Below the pieces are notes generated by a model, which saw only the letters and a program-made list of their open reading frames with translations, was not told the DNA's origin and did no database searches. From Acidobacteriota bacterium (GTDB taxonomy: Bacteria; Acidobacteriota; Terriglobia; Bryobacterales; Bryobacteraceae), in contig JAPKYZ010000060.1 in NCBI GenBank assembly GCA_026394055.1, forward strand, positions 1 through 61,488: 61,488 nucleotides of DNA, written 5' to 3'. Shown here piece by piece: positions 33,122 through 41,015 of the stretch. The stretch's first letter is position 1; each line of letters begins with the position of its first letter. The position numbers and the translations under genes are program-made.

Positions 33122-34789
33122 TCAGGTCTTATTGGAGTAGTAAAAGAACACCGACCCGGCCATGATCGCAATTCCCGCCAAACAGGCCGTCGACCAGGCC
33201 AGCCAAGCCAACCGGCGGCGCCGGCGGACCACCAGGTCGTTCTCGAGCAACGGCACGCTGCCCAGAATCATCAACTGCGTGTAGGCTCGAACGTCTTTCA
33301 GGTTCTTCAGCGTCGTGTCCTTCAGCTCCCGGACCGCCGCAATGACGAACCCGAGAACGATGCCCATCACCGCCGATGCGGCGATAATCAACGGCCGCTT
33401 GGGCTGCGTGGGCGACATCGGCAAGCTGGCCGGGTCCAGCAGTTCCAGCGTCTCACCCTGATTGCGCCGCTCAAGCTCAGTACCCGCCTGGGATTGGGTC
33501 ATCTTCAACTGCATCTCTTCATAACGCAGCGCGGCGGTGTTGCGCTCCCGCATCAGTTCCTCGAGCTGTCCCGTGCCCATCGGGGCGGCCTCAATCCGCG
33601 CCTGGTAGGACCGGATGTTGCGCTCCACGCCAGCGATCTCCTTGCGGGCATTGTCCACTTCCAGATTGCGCGCCTCGATCAAGCTCTGCGTGGAGGCGAT
33701 CTCCGCTTCCATGGCGCGTGCTTCCTTGGGCATGTTGGTGGTTGTCTTGCGCGCTGAGGTATCCGGATTGGCGGCCGTCTTTTCGAGGGCCGCTTTTTTG
33801 GCCTCTTCGTCCTTCTGCAGGTTGGCGCGGGTCCGCTTGAGCACTTCAATGTTGTTCTTCAAGCGCCGGACGTCGGGATGTGTTTCTTTGTAGTTCTGCT
33901 TGACGGCTTCCAGATTGGTTTCCGCGTTCAGAATCTCGCGCTCCAACTGGGCCAGACGCTCATTTTTCGCGATCTCCACCTGTTGCGCCGCCTCGGGCAC
34001 CGACAGGCGCGAGAACTGGTCCTTCAACGTGCTCAACCGGGATTCCAGTAGCAGCTTGTCCTGGTTGGCGCGGGAGATCTGCGCGTTCAGGGTGCTGATC
34101 CGCTGGTCCAGGGAGTTCAGCGCGGCCATATTGCTCATGCGCTCTTCGGGCATGCGGCCCTGGTTCTCTTGCCGGAACTTGGTCAGCTTTTCTTCCACCG
34201 CGTCCAGGTCGCGCTTGGTTTGCTCGAACCGCTCCCGCAGAAACTCCGTCGTCTGGGAGGACTGAGCAGCACGGGTGCGGATGTTTTCGTCAATGAAGCG
34301 GGTGACCAACTCTTGCACGATCTTCTGGGCCACCAGGCGGTTCTCGTAGGAGTAGCGAATTTCAAAGGCTTGGATGCGCTTGTTTTCGCCGCCGGTCAGA
34401 TCCAGGCGAATGTCCTTCTTCATCTGTTCGATCACATCTTCCATCGGCAACCGCTTCCGGTCGCGCGGATAGAGCTGATAGACGTTGATGATGTTGGTCA
34501 GCGTCTGGCGGCTGGTGATCGACTGGTACATCGAGTTGATGCGCTGGCTGATCTCGGAGTTCACGTTGCTGGGAACAAACCGCTCCGGAATCTGCGGCGG
34601 GATGACGCGGACCACAGCCGAGGAAACATAGGTGTCCGGCCAGAGGAAGGCGGTGACGGTTCCGATGACGAGGCACGCCAGCATCGGACCCACGATCCAG
34701 GCGCGGTGCCGGCGGACGACGTCGATGTAATCCTCGATATCCAGCGTCCGGCGCTGAATATTCATCGGATCAGGCGTGGCGGGCTGCAT
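33122..34789 (-). CDS. Wzz/GumC-type polysaccharide co-polymerase
   Basis: A 555-residue inner-membrane protein with two membrane segments: one at about residues 32-50 (AWIVGPMLACLVIGTVTAFL) and a second near the C-terminus (about 440-465), plus a third hydrophobic stretch at about 530-548. Between them lies a long periplasmic coiled coil (residues about 180-400). The N-terminal LDIEDYIDVVRRHR matches the Wzz domain and PLIIAASAVMGIVLGF with preceding PTQPKRP is the conserved proline-rich motif before the last helix. AGGAGG lies about 12 nt before the ATG. It regulates chain length of an exopolysaccharide, partnering the BY-kinase encoded 59 bp downstream. Confidence 0.9.
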   Translation of the reverse strand: MQPATPDPMNIQRRTLDIEDYIDVVRRHRAWIVGPMLACLVIGTVTAFLWPDTYVSSAVVRVIPPQIPERFVPSNVNSEISQRINSMYQSITSRQTLTNIINVYQLYPRDRKRLPMEDVIEQMKKDIRLDLTGGENKRIQAFEIRYSYENRLVAQKIVQELVTRFIDENIRTRAAQSSQTTEFLRERFEQTKRDLDAVEEKLTKFRQENQGRMPEERMSNMAALNSLDQRISTLNAQISRANQDKLLLESRLSTLKDQFSRLSVPEAAQQVEIAKNERLAQLEREILNAETNLEAVKQNYKETHPDVRRLKNNIEVLKRTRANLQKDEEAKKAALEKTAANPDTSARKTTTNMPKEARAMEAEIASTQSLIEARNLEVDNARKEIAGVERNIRSYQARIEAAPMGTGQLEELMRERNTAALRYEEMQLKMTQSQAGTELERRNQGETLELLDPASLPMSPTQPKRPLIIAASAVMGIVLGFVIAAVRELKDTTLKNLKDVRAYTQLMILGSVPLLENDLVVRRRRRLAWLAWSTACLAGIAIMAGSVFFYYSNKT

Positions 34790-34924
34790 CGAAACGATCT
34801 TCCTCCTCTTCAGTCCAAGCTTCGCCGGCTTGGTTTCACCAACTACAACTGCTTTTCGGACCAGGTGGGCATTCTAAGAGGCCCATCATCTACTTACGCG
34901 GACTCGGCCGCAATCGGGCTCGCA

Positions 34925-35626
34925 TTAAGGAACAATAATGTGATCGCCGGGCTTCAGCTGGATGTTCTGTTCCATTTTCTTGCCCTTGATCACTTCGGCG
35001 TAGTTGAACTTGATCCGCTCGTCGCCGCGCATGATCACAATCTTCTTCTTGTTCGCAAAATCCCGCAGCCCACCGGCCAGCGACAGGGCCTCGAGCATCG
35101 TGACGGGCGTCACCAGCGGGTAGGGGCCGGCGCGGCCCACTTCACCCGAGATGTAATACCGTTTGCTATTGACCTGCCGGATCTCCACCATCACTTCCGG
35201 CTTGGTCATGAACTCCGACAGCGCCGCGATCACCCGCTCATTCAACACAGCCGGAGTGACGCCGGCGGCCACAATGTCGCCGCCCAAGGGCATGCTGAGC
35301 TTTCCATCGGGGCGCACCACGTAGAGGCGCGACAGCTCCGGTTCGCGCCACACGCTGATCGACACCACGTCCTCGGCGCCGATCACGTAGCTGCTGGGGT
35401 CGACGGCCGCGGCCACCGTGGTGTCGGCCTTTACCTCGCCTGGCTTCGGCGCATCGCCGGTGGGCTTGGTCTCGCCGGGGCCGGGTTTGGGCTCTTGCGC
35501 CGCGGGAACCTCGGGCGCGCCCGCCGCCGGTTTGGCGGGAGCAGGGGCCGGTGGCTGCTGCGACCATGCCAGCAACGGGCACAGCCACAATCCCGCACAG
35601 ATCAGCCTGGAAACAAATTGCTTCAT
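34925..35626 (-). CDS. Wza-like polysaccharide export outer-membrane protein
   Basis: A 233-residue secreted protein from the ATG at 35626 (MKQFVSRLICAGLWLCPLLAW); the frame is open to 35659. After the signal peptide comes a Pro/Ala/Lys-rich linker of about 55 residues, then the polysaccharide export domain (YVIGAEDVVSISVWREPEL, residues about 80-160) and a SLBB domain (RYYISGEVGRAGPYPL, then GDHIIVP at the end). It forms the outer-membrane exit pore for exopolysaccharide and is the first gene of a wza-wzz-BY-kinase operon. Unlike E. coli Wza it lacks an obvious lipobox and a C-terminal amphipathic helix. The 340-bp region upstream carries tandem repeats. Confidence 0.88.
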   Translation of the reverse strand: MKQFVSRLICAGLWLCPLLAWSQQPPAPAPAKPAAGAPEVPAAQEPKPGPGETKPTGDAPKPGEVKADTTVAAAVDPSSYVIGAEDVVSISVWREPELSRLYVVRPDGKLSMPLGGDIVAAGVTPAVLNERVIAALSEFMTKPEVMVEIRQVNSKRYYISGEVGRAGPYPLVTPVTMLEALSLAGGLRDFANKKKIVIMRGDERIKFNYAEVIKGKKMEQNIQLKPGDHIIVP

Positions 35627-35675
35627 AAGAGTTGGTTTTACGACGATTTGCGTCATCACGTCTGTCCGTCTCCGT

Positions 35676-35731
35676 AGTACCTGGTCACCAGTGCCTGGTT
35701 AGCAGTGCCTGGTCAGCTAGACTTGGTCGCA
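35676..35731. repeat. 14-bp tandem repeats upstream of the wza operon
   Basis: Three head-to-tail copies of AGTGCCTGGTCAGC-like units (35676-35689, 35690-35703, 35704-35717) plus a degenerate fourth, starting 50 bp before the wza ATG. They occupy the operator/leader zone of the exopolysaccharide operon. The rest of the 340-bp gap (35627-35966) holds a palindromic AGTATACT at about 35887-35894 that could serve as a -10 on either strand; no gene is seen. Confidence 0.75.
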
Positions 35732-35966
35732 AGCGGTAAGGCTACCCTTCCTCAAGACCGTTCGGGCCTTCTTCAAGACCAACTGGGCCGGGGTAACAGG
35801 CTCGGTATTGACGATGCTATCCGCGTGTCGCATAGCGGTTCTCCCGTCCCAGCCGGGACCCGGAGTACATGAGTGCTCTTTACCGAAGTATACTACAGCG
35901 TATCTAGCCATCCCGCTGGACATATCGGCTTTGAGTCGAGATTTCATAGAGTTGGACCCATTAGCG

Positions 35967-36389
35967 ATGAATTTTTTCCTGGCAAAAACGGAGGCGGCCG
36001 CCTACTCGATTGACGACCTGGCGCGCGAAGGACAAACCGCGTGGTCCGGGGTCCGTAACCCTCAGGCCGTCCGGGCGCTGAACCAGATGCGGCCGGGCGA
36101 TCTCGTTTTGATCTACCACTCGACGGGCGAATCGTCCGTGGTCGGGGTGGCGAAAGTGGTCTCGGAGCCGCGGCCCGACCCGGACGACGCCAAGTCGGCC
36201 ATTGTCGATTTTGCGTTCGTCAGCCGCCTTAGCGAACCGGTGACGCTGCACGCGATCAAACAATCAGGTCTGTTTGCCGACTTCGCGCTGGTCCGCCAAA
36301 GCCGGTTGTCCACGATGCCGGTGCCGGACAACTTTGTCGACTGGCTGAAGGAGCAGCGGCCGGAGCTGAAGAAGTTGAAGCTAAAGTAG
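35967..36389 (+). CDS. EVE-domain (PUA-like) protein
   Basis: A 140-residue EVE domain starting at the ATG giving MNFFLAKTEAAAYSIDDL; the frame extends upstream to 35808, but EVE proteins begin exactly like this (W/F-L-x-K-x-E-x2-x-Y-S-x2-D-L). Further motifs are WSGVRNPQA, MRPGDLVLIYHS and VVGVAKV. EVE domains bind modified nucleotides in DNA or RNA, such as 5-methylcytosine derivatives, and occur both as housekeeping proteins and in modification-dependent restriction systems. No partner nuclease is adjacent, so this looks like the free-standing housekeeping type. It is convergent with maf, with a palindromic repeat between them. Confidence 0.9.
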   Translation: MNFFLAKTEAAAYSIDDLAREGQTAWSGVRNPQAVRALNQMRPGDLVLIYHSTGESSVVGVAKVVSEPRPDPDDAKSAIVDFAFVSRLSEPVTLHAIKQSGLFADFALVRQSRLSTMPVPDNFVDWLKEQRPELKKLKLK

Positions 36390-36391
36390 CG

Positions 36392-36471
36392 GACCACTCC
36401 CTCACGGTCGTGGCTCTGTAAGTTGCTGTAAACAAGCGTGCCTTCAGAGCCGCGCGCGTCAGCAAGCGGTC
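36392..36471 (+). repeat. Dispersed palindromic (REP-like) repeat, copy 3
   Basis: Starts GACCACTCCCTCACGGTCG and ends GAGCCGCGCGCGTCAGCAAG plus CGGTC. The centre (TGTAAGTTGCTGTAAACAAGCG) resembles that of copy 2 more than those of copies 1 and 4; given in short, GTAAGTTGCTGTAAA. It fills the gap between convergent genes. Confidence 0.85.
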
Positions 36472-36492
36472 TTGGCCTTTTCCCTCGGCCTA

Positions 36493-37053
36493 CTAGCCTT
36501 CGATCAGCCGCCGCCAGTGCTGGTAAAGCAAGGCGATCGGCAGGCCCATCACGTTGAAGTAGCAGCCGTCGATCCGCTCAATAAACTTGGAGGCCAGGCC
36601 CTGGATGCCGTAGCCGCCCGCCTTATCAAACGGCTCACCGGAAGCGATGTAGGTGTCGATCTCGACCGCAGTCAGGGGGGCGAAGGTCACCTCCGTCGTG
36701 GCGACATCGAGCACGGTCTCTTCCGCGCTCGCCAGGCAAATACCTGTGTGGACCTGGTGGAGGCGGCCAGACAGGCGGCGCAGCATGCGGGCAGCGTCGG
36801 CCGCATCGGCGGGCTTTTCCAGCAGCTCTCCATCGAGCTCCACCGTCGTATCGGCGCCGAGCACAATGTCGCGCGGGGAGGCGTCAATGGCCATCGCTTT
36901 TGAATGGGCTAACCGGCGGACATAGTCGACTCCGGCCTCCCCCGGTTCATGAATTTCGTCCACGCCGGCGGTGACGACACGGAAACTGAATCCGGCCGAC
37001 TGGAGAATTTCACGGCGCCGGGGCGACCCGGAGGCAAGGATCAACTGGTACAT
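36493..37053 (-). CDS. maf: Maf-like nucleoside triphosphate pyrophosphatase
   Basis: A 186-residue Maf/HAM1-fold enzyme. ILASGSPRRREIL is the N-terminal signature, VLGADTTVELDGELLEKP carries the metal-binding aspartate and glutamate, and GGYGIQGLASKFIERIDG with YFNVMGLPIALL completes the family pattern. It hydrolyses non-canonical or methylated nucleotides (dTTP/UTP or m7GTP type by subfamily) and affects septation when overproduced. TAGCAT lies 6 nt before the ATG. Divergent from dciA. Confidence 0.95.
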   Translation of the reverse strand: MYQLILASGSPRRREILQSAGFSFRVVTAGVDEIHEPGEAGVDYVRRLAHSKAMAIDASPRDIVLGADTTVELDGELLEKPADAADAARMLRRLSGRLHQVHTGICLASAEETVLDVATTEVTFAPLTAVEIDTYIASGEPFDKAGGYGIQGLASKFIERIDGCYFNVMGLPIALLYQHWRRLIEG

Positions 37054-37059
37054 GAGGCC

Positions 37060-37065
37060 ATGCTA
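37060..37065 (-). promoter_or_regulatory. -10-like box TAGCAT, 6 nt before maf ATG
   Basis: TAGCAT-GGCCTC-ATG, the same box and distance as at 8193-8198. The upstream poly-C tract falls in its -10/-35 spacer. Confidence 0.4.
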
Positions 37066-37077
37066 CACTCATGCCTG

Positions 37078-37087
37078 CCCCCCCCCC
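37078..37087. repeat. Run of ten C residues between maf and dciA
   Basis: Ten consecutive cytosines in the 81-bp divergent intergenic region. Homopolymers of this length can slip during replication and alter promoter spacing; whether they do here is unknown. Confidence 0.7.
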
Positions 37088-37134
37088 GGCTGCATGCGGA
37101 TTCCGTGTGTGGTACCCAGTTTTTCTTGAGTCTC

Positions 37135-37536
37135 ATGGAACGTGCTGCCCGGTCTCTGGCCAAATTGAAATCAAAGCACTTGCCCCTGACGGACCTGGCC
37201 TGCGCGGCTTGGCCACAGGCGGTGGGTCCGCGCTTGGCCCGCCGCACCCGCGCCGTCGAGATGGTGAAGGGTACGGTGATTGTCGAAGTGGAAGACCGGC
37301 TATGGCAGAAAAATCTGTTCGGCCTGCGCCACCAGATTTTGGCGAACTTAAGCCGGCTGATCGGGCCCGTGGCCACCGACGTGGAGTTCCGCATCGGCAT
37401 TCCCCGGCGCCCCCCGCAGCGAGAAGTGACCTCGGGCGTGCAAACCGGACTGCTGCCGGTGGACGAGGCGGACCGCATTGCCGACCCCATCCTGCGCCAT
37501 CTCTACGTGCGGAGCCGCCGCAGCGCGTTGGGATAG
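37135..37536 (+). CDS. DciA-like (DUF721) helicase-loading protein
   Basis: A 133-residue protein from the ATG at 37135; the longer open frame upstream is shadow of maf. The DUF721/DciA pattern is visible: AWPQAVGPRLARRTRAVEM, then TVIVEVEDRLWQKNL, LRHQILANL and a basic tail. DciA is the ancestral loader/operator of the replicative helicase DnaB in bacteria without DnaC, and it binds DNA through its KH-like N-terminal domain. Only the N-terminal domain is clear; the 45-residue C-terminal part is likely disordered. Confidence 0.8.
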   Translation: MERAARSLAKLKSKHLPLTDLACAAWPQAVGPRLARRTRAVEMVKGTVIVEVEDRLWQKNLFGLRHQILANLSRLIGPVATDVEFRIGIPRRPPQREVTSGVQTGLLPVDEADRIADPILRHLYVRSRRSALG

Positions 37537-37581
37537 CGTGCCGGGAGAACCGAAGCCCGGCCTACGGCGCGGCACCCGCGT

Positions 37582-37587
37582 TAGACT
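37582..37587 (+). promoter_or_regulatory. -10-like box TAGACT, 9 nt before gatC ATG
   Basis: TAGACT ends 9 nt before the ATG at 37597 with no clear Shine-Dalgarno. Confidence 0.35.
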
Positions 37588-37596
37588 GGAAACCAG

Positions 37597-37902
37597 ATGC
37601 GAATCACCGAAGAGCAGGTGCGATACGTCGCCGACCTGGCCAATCTAAGTCTTTCGCCTGACGAGCTGACCCGCATGACGCGCGATCTCGAAGGCATTCT
37701 GGATGTCATGGACCGGCTGAAGGATATCGACACGACCGGTGTCGAGCCGATGGCGCAGGTGCTGTTTGACGCCGAGGACACGGCCGCCCTGCGCGCCGAT
37801 GTCGACCATCCGGAACGGCGGTTCCCCATCGCCATCGTTCTGGAAAATGCCGCCGTCTCGGGCTCAGGCTACTTCAAGGTGCCAAAGGTGATCGAACGAT
37901 GA
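37597..37902 (+). CDS. gatC: Aspartyl/glutamyl-tRNA amidotransferase subunit C
   Basis: A 101-residue GatC, with ITEEQVRYVADLANLSLSPDEL in its recognisable form VRYVADLANLSLSPDEL, then LEGILDVMDRLKDIDTTGV and EPMAQV, and the C-terminal GYFKVPKVIE. GatC wraps around GatA and GatB in the GatCAB complex that converts Glu-tRNA-Gln (or Asp-tRNA-Asn) to the amide. The stop overlaps gatA by four bases. gatB is not in the window, as in many genomes where it lies elsewhere. Confidence 0.95.
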   Translation: MRITEEQVRYVADLANLSLSPDELTRMTRDLEGILDVMDRLKDIDTTGVEPMAQVLFDAEDTAALRADVDHPERRFPIAIVLENAAVSGSGYFKVPKVIER

Positions 37903-39332
37903 ACTTTGCCCAATTGACCATCCCGCAGATCCAACAGGGGCTGAAGGCGAAGCAGTTCTCCGCGGTTGAGCTGGCCACCGAGGCCGCCAAGTTCGCGGCC
38001 GCCGAGAATCCCAAGACCAACGCCTACATCACCCTTTCGCCGGACCGGGCGCTGGCCACGGCGCGGCTGGTGGATGAAAAGCTGGCTCGCGGGGAAGACG
38101 CTGGGGCGCTGGCCGGTGTGCCGGTGGCGGTGAAGGACGTGATCGTCACCAAGGGCGTGCGGACCACCTGCGGCTCAAAGATTCTGGCCAACTACATCCC
38201 GCCCTACGACGCCACGGCTGTCGAGCGACTGGAGCAGGCCGGCGGACTGATCGTGGGCAAGGCCAACTGCGATGAGTTCGCGATGGGCTCGTCGAACGAA
38301 AATTCAGCCTTTGGCCCGGTGCGCAATCCCGCGGCGCTGGACCGGGTACCGGGCGGGTCCTCCGGCGGCTCGGCGGCGGTGGTGGCACAGGGGACGGCGG
38401 TGGTTTCGCTGGGCTCCGATACGGGCGGCTCGATTCGTCAGCCGGCATCGTTTTGCGGCGTCGTGGGTGTGACCCCCACCTATGGCCGCGTGTCGCGCTA
38501 CGGCTTGAGCGCCTATGCCAGCTCACTGGATCACATCGGTCCGTTTGGCCGGACGGTGGAAGACGCGGCGGCGCTGCTGGGCGTGATCGCCGGGCGCGAT
38601 GAGTGGGATTCCACTTCGGCTGCGGCTCCCGTACCTGACTATGTGGCTGCCTGCCGCCAGGACGTGCGCGGCATGAAGATCGGCCTGCCGAAGGAATATT
38701 TTGCGGGGCTGGCGGCGGAAACGGGCGACATCATTGCCGCCGCCGTCGAGACGCTGAAGTCGCTGGGCGTCGAGGTGGTGGACATCAGCCTGCCCGCCAC
38801 CGACTACGCGGTGGCCTGTTACTACATCATCGCCACGGCGGAAGCCAGCTCCAACCTGGCCCGCTATGACGGCGTGCGCTACACCCACCGGTCCGAGCAG
38901 AGCCGGACGCTGGCCGAGATGTACCGCAACTCGCGCGGGGAAGGCTTTGGCGCGGAATGCAAGCGGCGCATCATGCTGGGCACCTACGTGTTGAGCCACG
39001 GCTACTACGACGCTTACTACCTGAAGGCCCAAAAGGTCCGCGCGCTGATCGCGCAAGACTTCGCGCGGGCGTTTGAACAGGTGGACGCCGTGGTCACCCC
39101 CGTTTCCCCATTTCCGGCCTGGAAGCTGGGCGAGAAGGTGGATGATCCGGTGGCGATGTATCTCTCCGACATCTACACCATCACCTGCGACCTGGCGGGC
39201 ATCCCCGGCATGAGCGTCCCGTGCGGCGCCACGCCCGAAGGCTTGCCCGTGGGTCTGCAGCTCCTCACCAAACACTTCGACGAATCCGGCATGTTCCGGC
39301 TGGCCGGGGCGTTTGAGCGGGCGCGGGCGTAG
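37899..39332 (+). CDS. gatA: Aspartyl/glutamyl-tRNA amidotransferase subunit A
   Basis: A 477-residue amidase-signature enzyme. The Ser-cisSer-Lys triad is at K79 (VAVKDVIV), S154 (GGSSGGSA) and S178 (DTGGSIRQP), matching the usual numbering exactly. It releases ammonia from glutamine for transamidation in the GatCAB complex. It is coupled to gatC through ATGA. A toxin-antitoxin pair on the other strand begins 8 bp after its stop. Confidence 0.97.
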   Translation: MNFAQLTIPQIQQGLKAKQFSAVELATEAAKFAAAENPKTNAYITLSPDRALATARLVDEKLARGEDAGALAGVPVAVKDVIVTKGVRTTCGSKILANYIPPYDATAVERLEQAGGLIVGKANCDEFAMGSSNENSAFGPVRNPAALDRVPGGSSGGSAAVVAQGTAVVSLGSDTGGSIRQPASFCGVVGVTPTYGRVSRYGLSAYASSLDHIGPFGRTVEDAAALLGVIAGRDEWDSTSAAAPVPDYVAACRQDVRGMKIGLPKEYFAGLAAETGDIIAAAVETLKSLGVEVVDISLPATDYAVACYYIIATAEASSNLARYDGVRYTHRSEQSRTLAEMYRNSRGEGFGAECKRRIMLGTYVLSHGYYDAYYLKAQKVRALIAQDFARAFEQVDAVVTPVSPFPAWKLGEKVDDPVAMYLSDIYTITCDLAGIPGMSVPCGATPEGLPVGLQLLTKHFDESGMFRLAGAFERARA

Positions 39333-39340
39333 CGCTGCGC

Positions 39341-39673
39341 CTATTCTTCCTGAGGCCCCTCGGTTAGGCGTTGGGCTAATTCTGGAACCGCTTCACTGGC
39401 CACCTGCCAGATCTTCTCCATGGAGATCTTCAGGTAGTCGTGAACAAGAACATTACGGATCCCGGCGATCTCGCGCCAAGGCAGCTCCGGATGGGCCGCT
39501 TTGAATTCATCCGATAACCGCTTGGTTGACTCGGCCAATGTTTGCAAGTTCCGCAGAATGGCGTCAGCGGCGATCCCATTTTGGAGAAATTCTTCTTCGC
39601 CACACCGGGCGTATTCGGCGATCTTGGCGGCCGATTCTAGAATGTGGGCGATGTAGAGTTGATCACTCTTCAT
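39341..39673 (-). CDS. hepT: HepT-like toxin (HEPN RNase)
   Basis: A 110-residue HEPN-family protein. The catalytic RX4HXY motif is R73-NVLV-H78-D-Y80 in RNVLVHDYLKI. The protein is all-helical, as expected. It is the downstream gene of a MntA-HepT pair; in characterised systems HepT is an RNase that is inactivated when MntA adds AMP to its motif tyrosine. Its ATG overlaps the mntA stop by four bases. Confidence 0.9.
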   Translation of the reverse strand: MKSDQLYIAHILESAAKIAEYARCGEEEFLQNGIAADAILRNLQTLAESTKRLSDEFKAAHPELPWREIAGIRNVLVHDYLKISMEKIWQVASEAVPELAQRLTEGPQEE

Positions 39674-39963
39674 AGTGGTCGCGCCTCAGCCATCACTTGA
39701 TCGCGAATCAAAGGATGGACTTGCTGGGGTGAGCCGACATCGACGCGGCGACCCAATAGATCTTCCAGATCGGCGATCAAGCCACCGGGAAACCAGGCGG
39801 GCGTGTCTGGGCCATACTCGATCAGGAAATCGACGTCGCTTCCGGGAAGTTCCTCGCCTCGGGCGACTGAGCCGAATACCTGAATCTTCGTCACGCCATG
39901 CCGGGCGGCGATTCGCAGAATGGCTTCGCGTTTGGGACCCCGTAGCTCGTCGAGCAACCGCAT
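39670..39963 (-). CDS. mntA: MntA-like nucleotidyltransferase antitoxin
   Basis: A 97-residue minimal nucleotidyltransferase starting at the ATG giving [16 protein letters not shown]; the frame extends 25 codons upstream, but TACGAT ends 9 nt before this ATG and the family begins here. The GSX10DXD motif is [18 protein letters not shown] (G31-S32, D43, D45). It transfers AMP to the HepT toxin. The pair lies between gatCA and sod on the opposite strand, a usual accessory insertion site. Confidence 0.9.
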   Translation of the reverse strand: MRLLDELRGPKREAILRIAARHGVTKIQVFGSVARGEELPGSDVDFLIEYGPDTPAWFPGGLIADLEDLLGRRVDVGSPQQVHPLIRDQVMAEARPL

Positions 39964-39972
39964 ACCGCTATC

Positions 39973-39978
39973 ATCGTA
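39973..39978 (-). promoter_or_regulatory. -10-like box TACGAT, 9 nt before mntA ATG
   Basis: TACGAT ends 9 nt before the ATG at 39963; no Shine-Dalgarno is seen. Confidence 0.35.
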
Positions 39979-40044
39979 TTTCGGGCTTGCCGAATCCAGC
40001 CCGGCTTTCGAACCATCGAAACCACGAAGGAGAATCAACTACCA

Positions 40045-40653
40045 ATGCCATTTGAACTACCCGCACTCCCCTACGCACATGACGCGCTGGAGCCGGCGAT
40101 TGACAAGCTGACCATGGAGATCCACCATGGCCGCCACCACAACGCCTATGTCACCAACCTGAACAAGGCCCTGGAAGCGGCGCCGGAGCTGGCGGGCAAG
40201 AGCCTGGAAGAGCTGCTGGCGGGCAACTTGGCCCTGGTGCCGGACGCCATCAAGGGCGCGGTCCGCAACAACGGCGGCGGACACTGGAATCACTCACTGT
40301 TCTGGACGCTGCTGCGCCCGGCCACCGAAGGCAATGCCCCGGAAGGCAACGTGGCCCAGGCCATCGACGCGGCGTTCGGCAGCTTTGCGGCTTTCAAAGA
40401 GAAGTTCGCCGCCGCCGGTGTCGGCCGCTTCGGCTCCGGCTGGGCTTGGCTGGTCAAGACCGGCACGGGCGTCGAGATCACCTCCACCCCCAACCAGGAC
40501 ACCCCGCTGATGGAAGGCAAAACCGCCATCCTCGGCCTGGACGTCTGGGAGCACGCCTACTACCTGAAGTATCAGAACAAGCGTCCGGACTACATCGCCG
40601 CTTTCTGGAGCGTCGTGAACTGGGCGGAAGTCGAGAAGCTGTTCAACGCCTAG
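40045..40653 (+). CDS. Superoxide dismutase (Fe/Mn family)
   Basis: A 202-residue Fe/Mn superoxide dismutase. Metal ligands are H27 (EIHHGRHH), H83 ([10 protein letters not shown]), D166 and H170 ([10 protein letters not shown]). [13 protein letters not shown] with glycine before GHWNH is the form more often seen in manganese enzymes, but Fe use or cambialism cannot be excluded. There is no signal peptide, so it protects the cytoplasm. AAGGAG sits 11 nt before the ATG. A strong terminator follows. Confidence 0.95.
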   Translation: MPFELPALPYAHDALEPAIDKLTMEIHHGRHHNAYVTNLNKALEAAPELAGKSLEELLAGNLALVPDAIKGAVRNNGGGHWNHSLFWTLLRPATEGNAPEGNVAQAIDAAFGSFAAFKEKFAAAGVGRFGSGWAWLVKTGTGVEITSTPNQDTPLMEGKTAILGLDVWEHAYYLKYQNKRPDYIAAFWSVVNWAEVEKLFNA

Positions 40654-40675
40654 ATTCTTGGGCACGCAAAATGAG

Positions 40676-40706
40676 AAAAGGGAGCCTTCACCGGGCTCCC
40701 TTTCTT
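40676..40706. terminator. Bidirectional intrinsic terminator
   Basis: AAAAGGGAGCC-TTCACC-GGGCTCCCTTTCTT: a 7-bp GC-rich stem flanked by A residues on one side and T residues on the other, between sod (+) and the convergent coiled-coil gene (-). Confidence 0.88.
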
Positions 40707-40734
40707 GTTTCTCAGGTGAGGTTCGAGCTTAGCC

Positions 40735-40977
40735 CTACGCGCCTTCAAGACCGCTGATGCGGCGCTGGTGCGATTCGACCACCGTCAGTAGGCTGGCGAC
40801 GCTTTCGTTGGTTTGCTGAACGGCCACCACCAACTGGTCAACCATTGTGCCCACCCGCGCCAAACCGGCATTGGTGGACTGAAAATTCTCTCGCGTGGAG
40901 GCGACGAACAACTCCACGCTCTCCACCAAGGCTTGATGCCGCTCCGTCAGCCGCTCCAGTCTTTCATCAATGGTCAT
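40735..40977 (-). CDS. Small coiled-coil protein
   Basis: An 80-residue soluble protein, almost entirely alpha-helical with heptad-like spacing (for example ERLERLTERHQALVESVELF, then VASLLTVVESHQRRISGLEG). AAGGAG precedes the ATG by 8 nt. There is no catalytic motif, signal peptide or membrane segment. I have no function to offer; similar short coiled-coil proteins occur widely. It lies alone, between the sod terminator and an MFS gene on the same strand. Confidence 0.65.
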   Translation of the reverse strand: MTIDERLERLTERHQALVESVELFVASTRENFQSTNAGLARVGTMVDQLVVAVQQTNESVASLLTVVESHQRRISGLEGA

Positions 40978-41015
40978 CGCTGGCTCCTTAGCCCATTATC
41001 CCCAACACCGCCGCC

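Noticed and set aside
34169..35677. 502-aa plus-strand frame across wzz and wza
   Set aside because: Spans two real minus-strand genes and the gap between them, with shadow composition.
35887..35894. AGTATACT palindrome as a divergent wza/EVE promoter
   Set aside because: Good -10-like core on both strands but no -35 at a suitable distance; kept only as a remark.
35717..35947. 76-aa minus-strand frame in the wza-EVE gap
   Set aside because: Runs through the tandem repeats and has no Shine-Dalgarno or conserved sequence.
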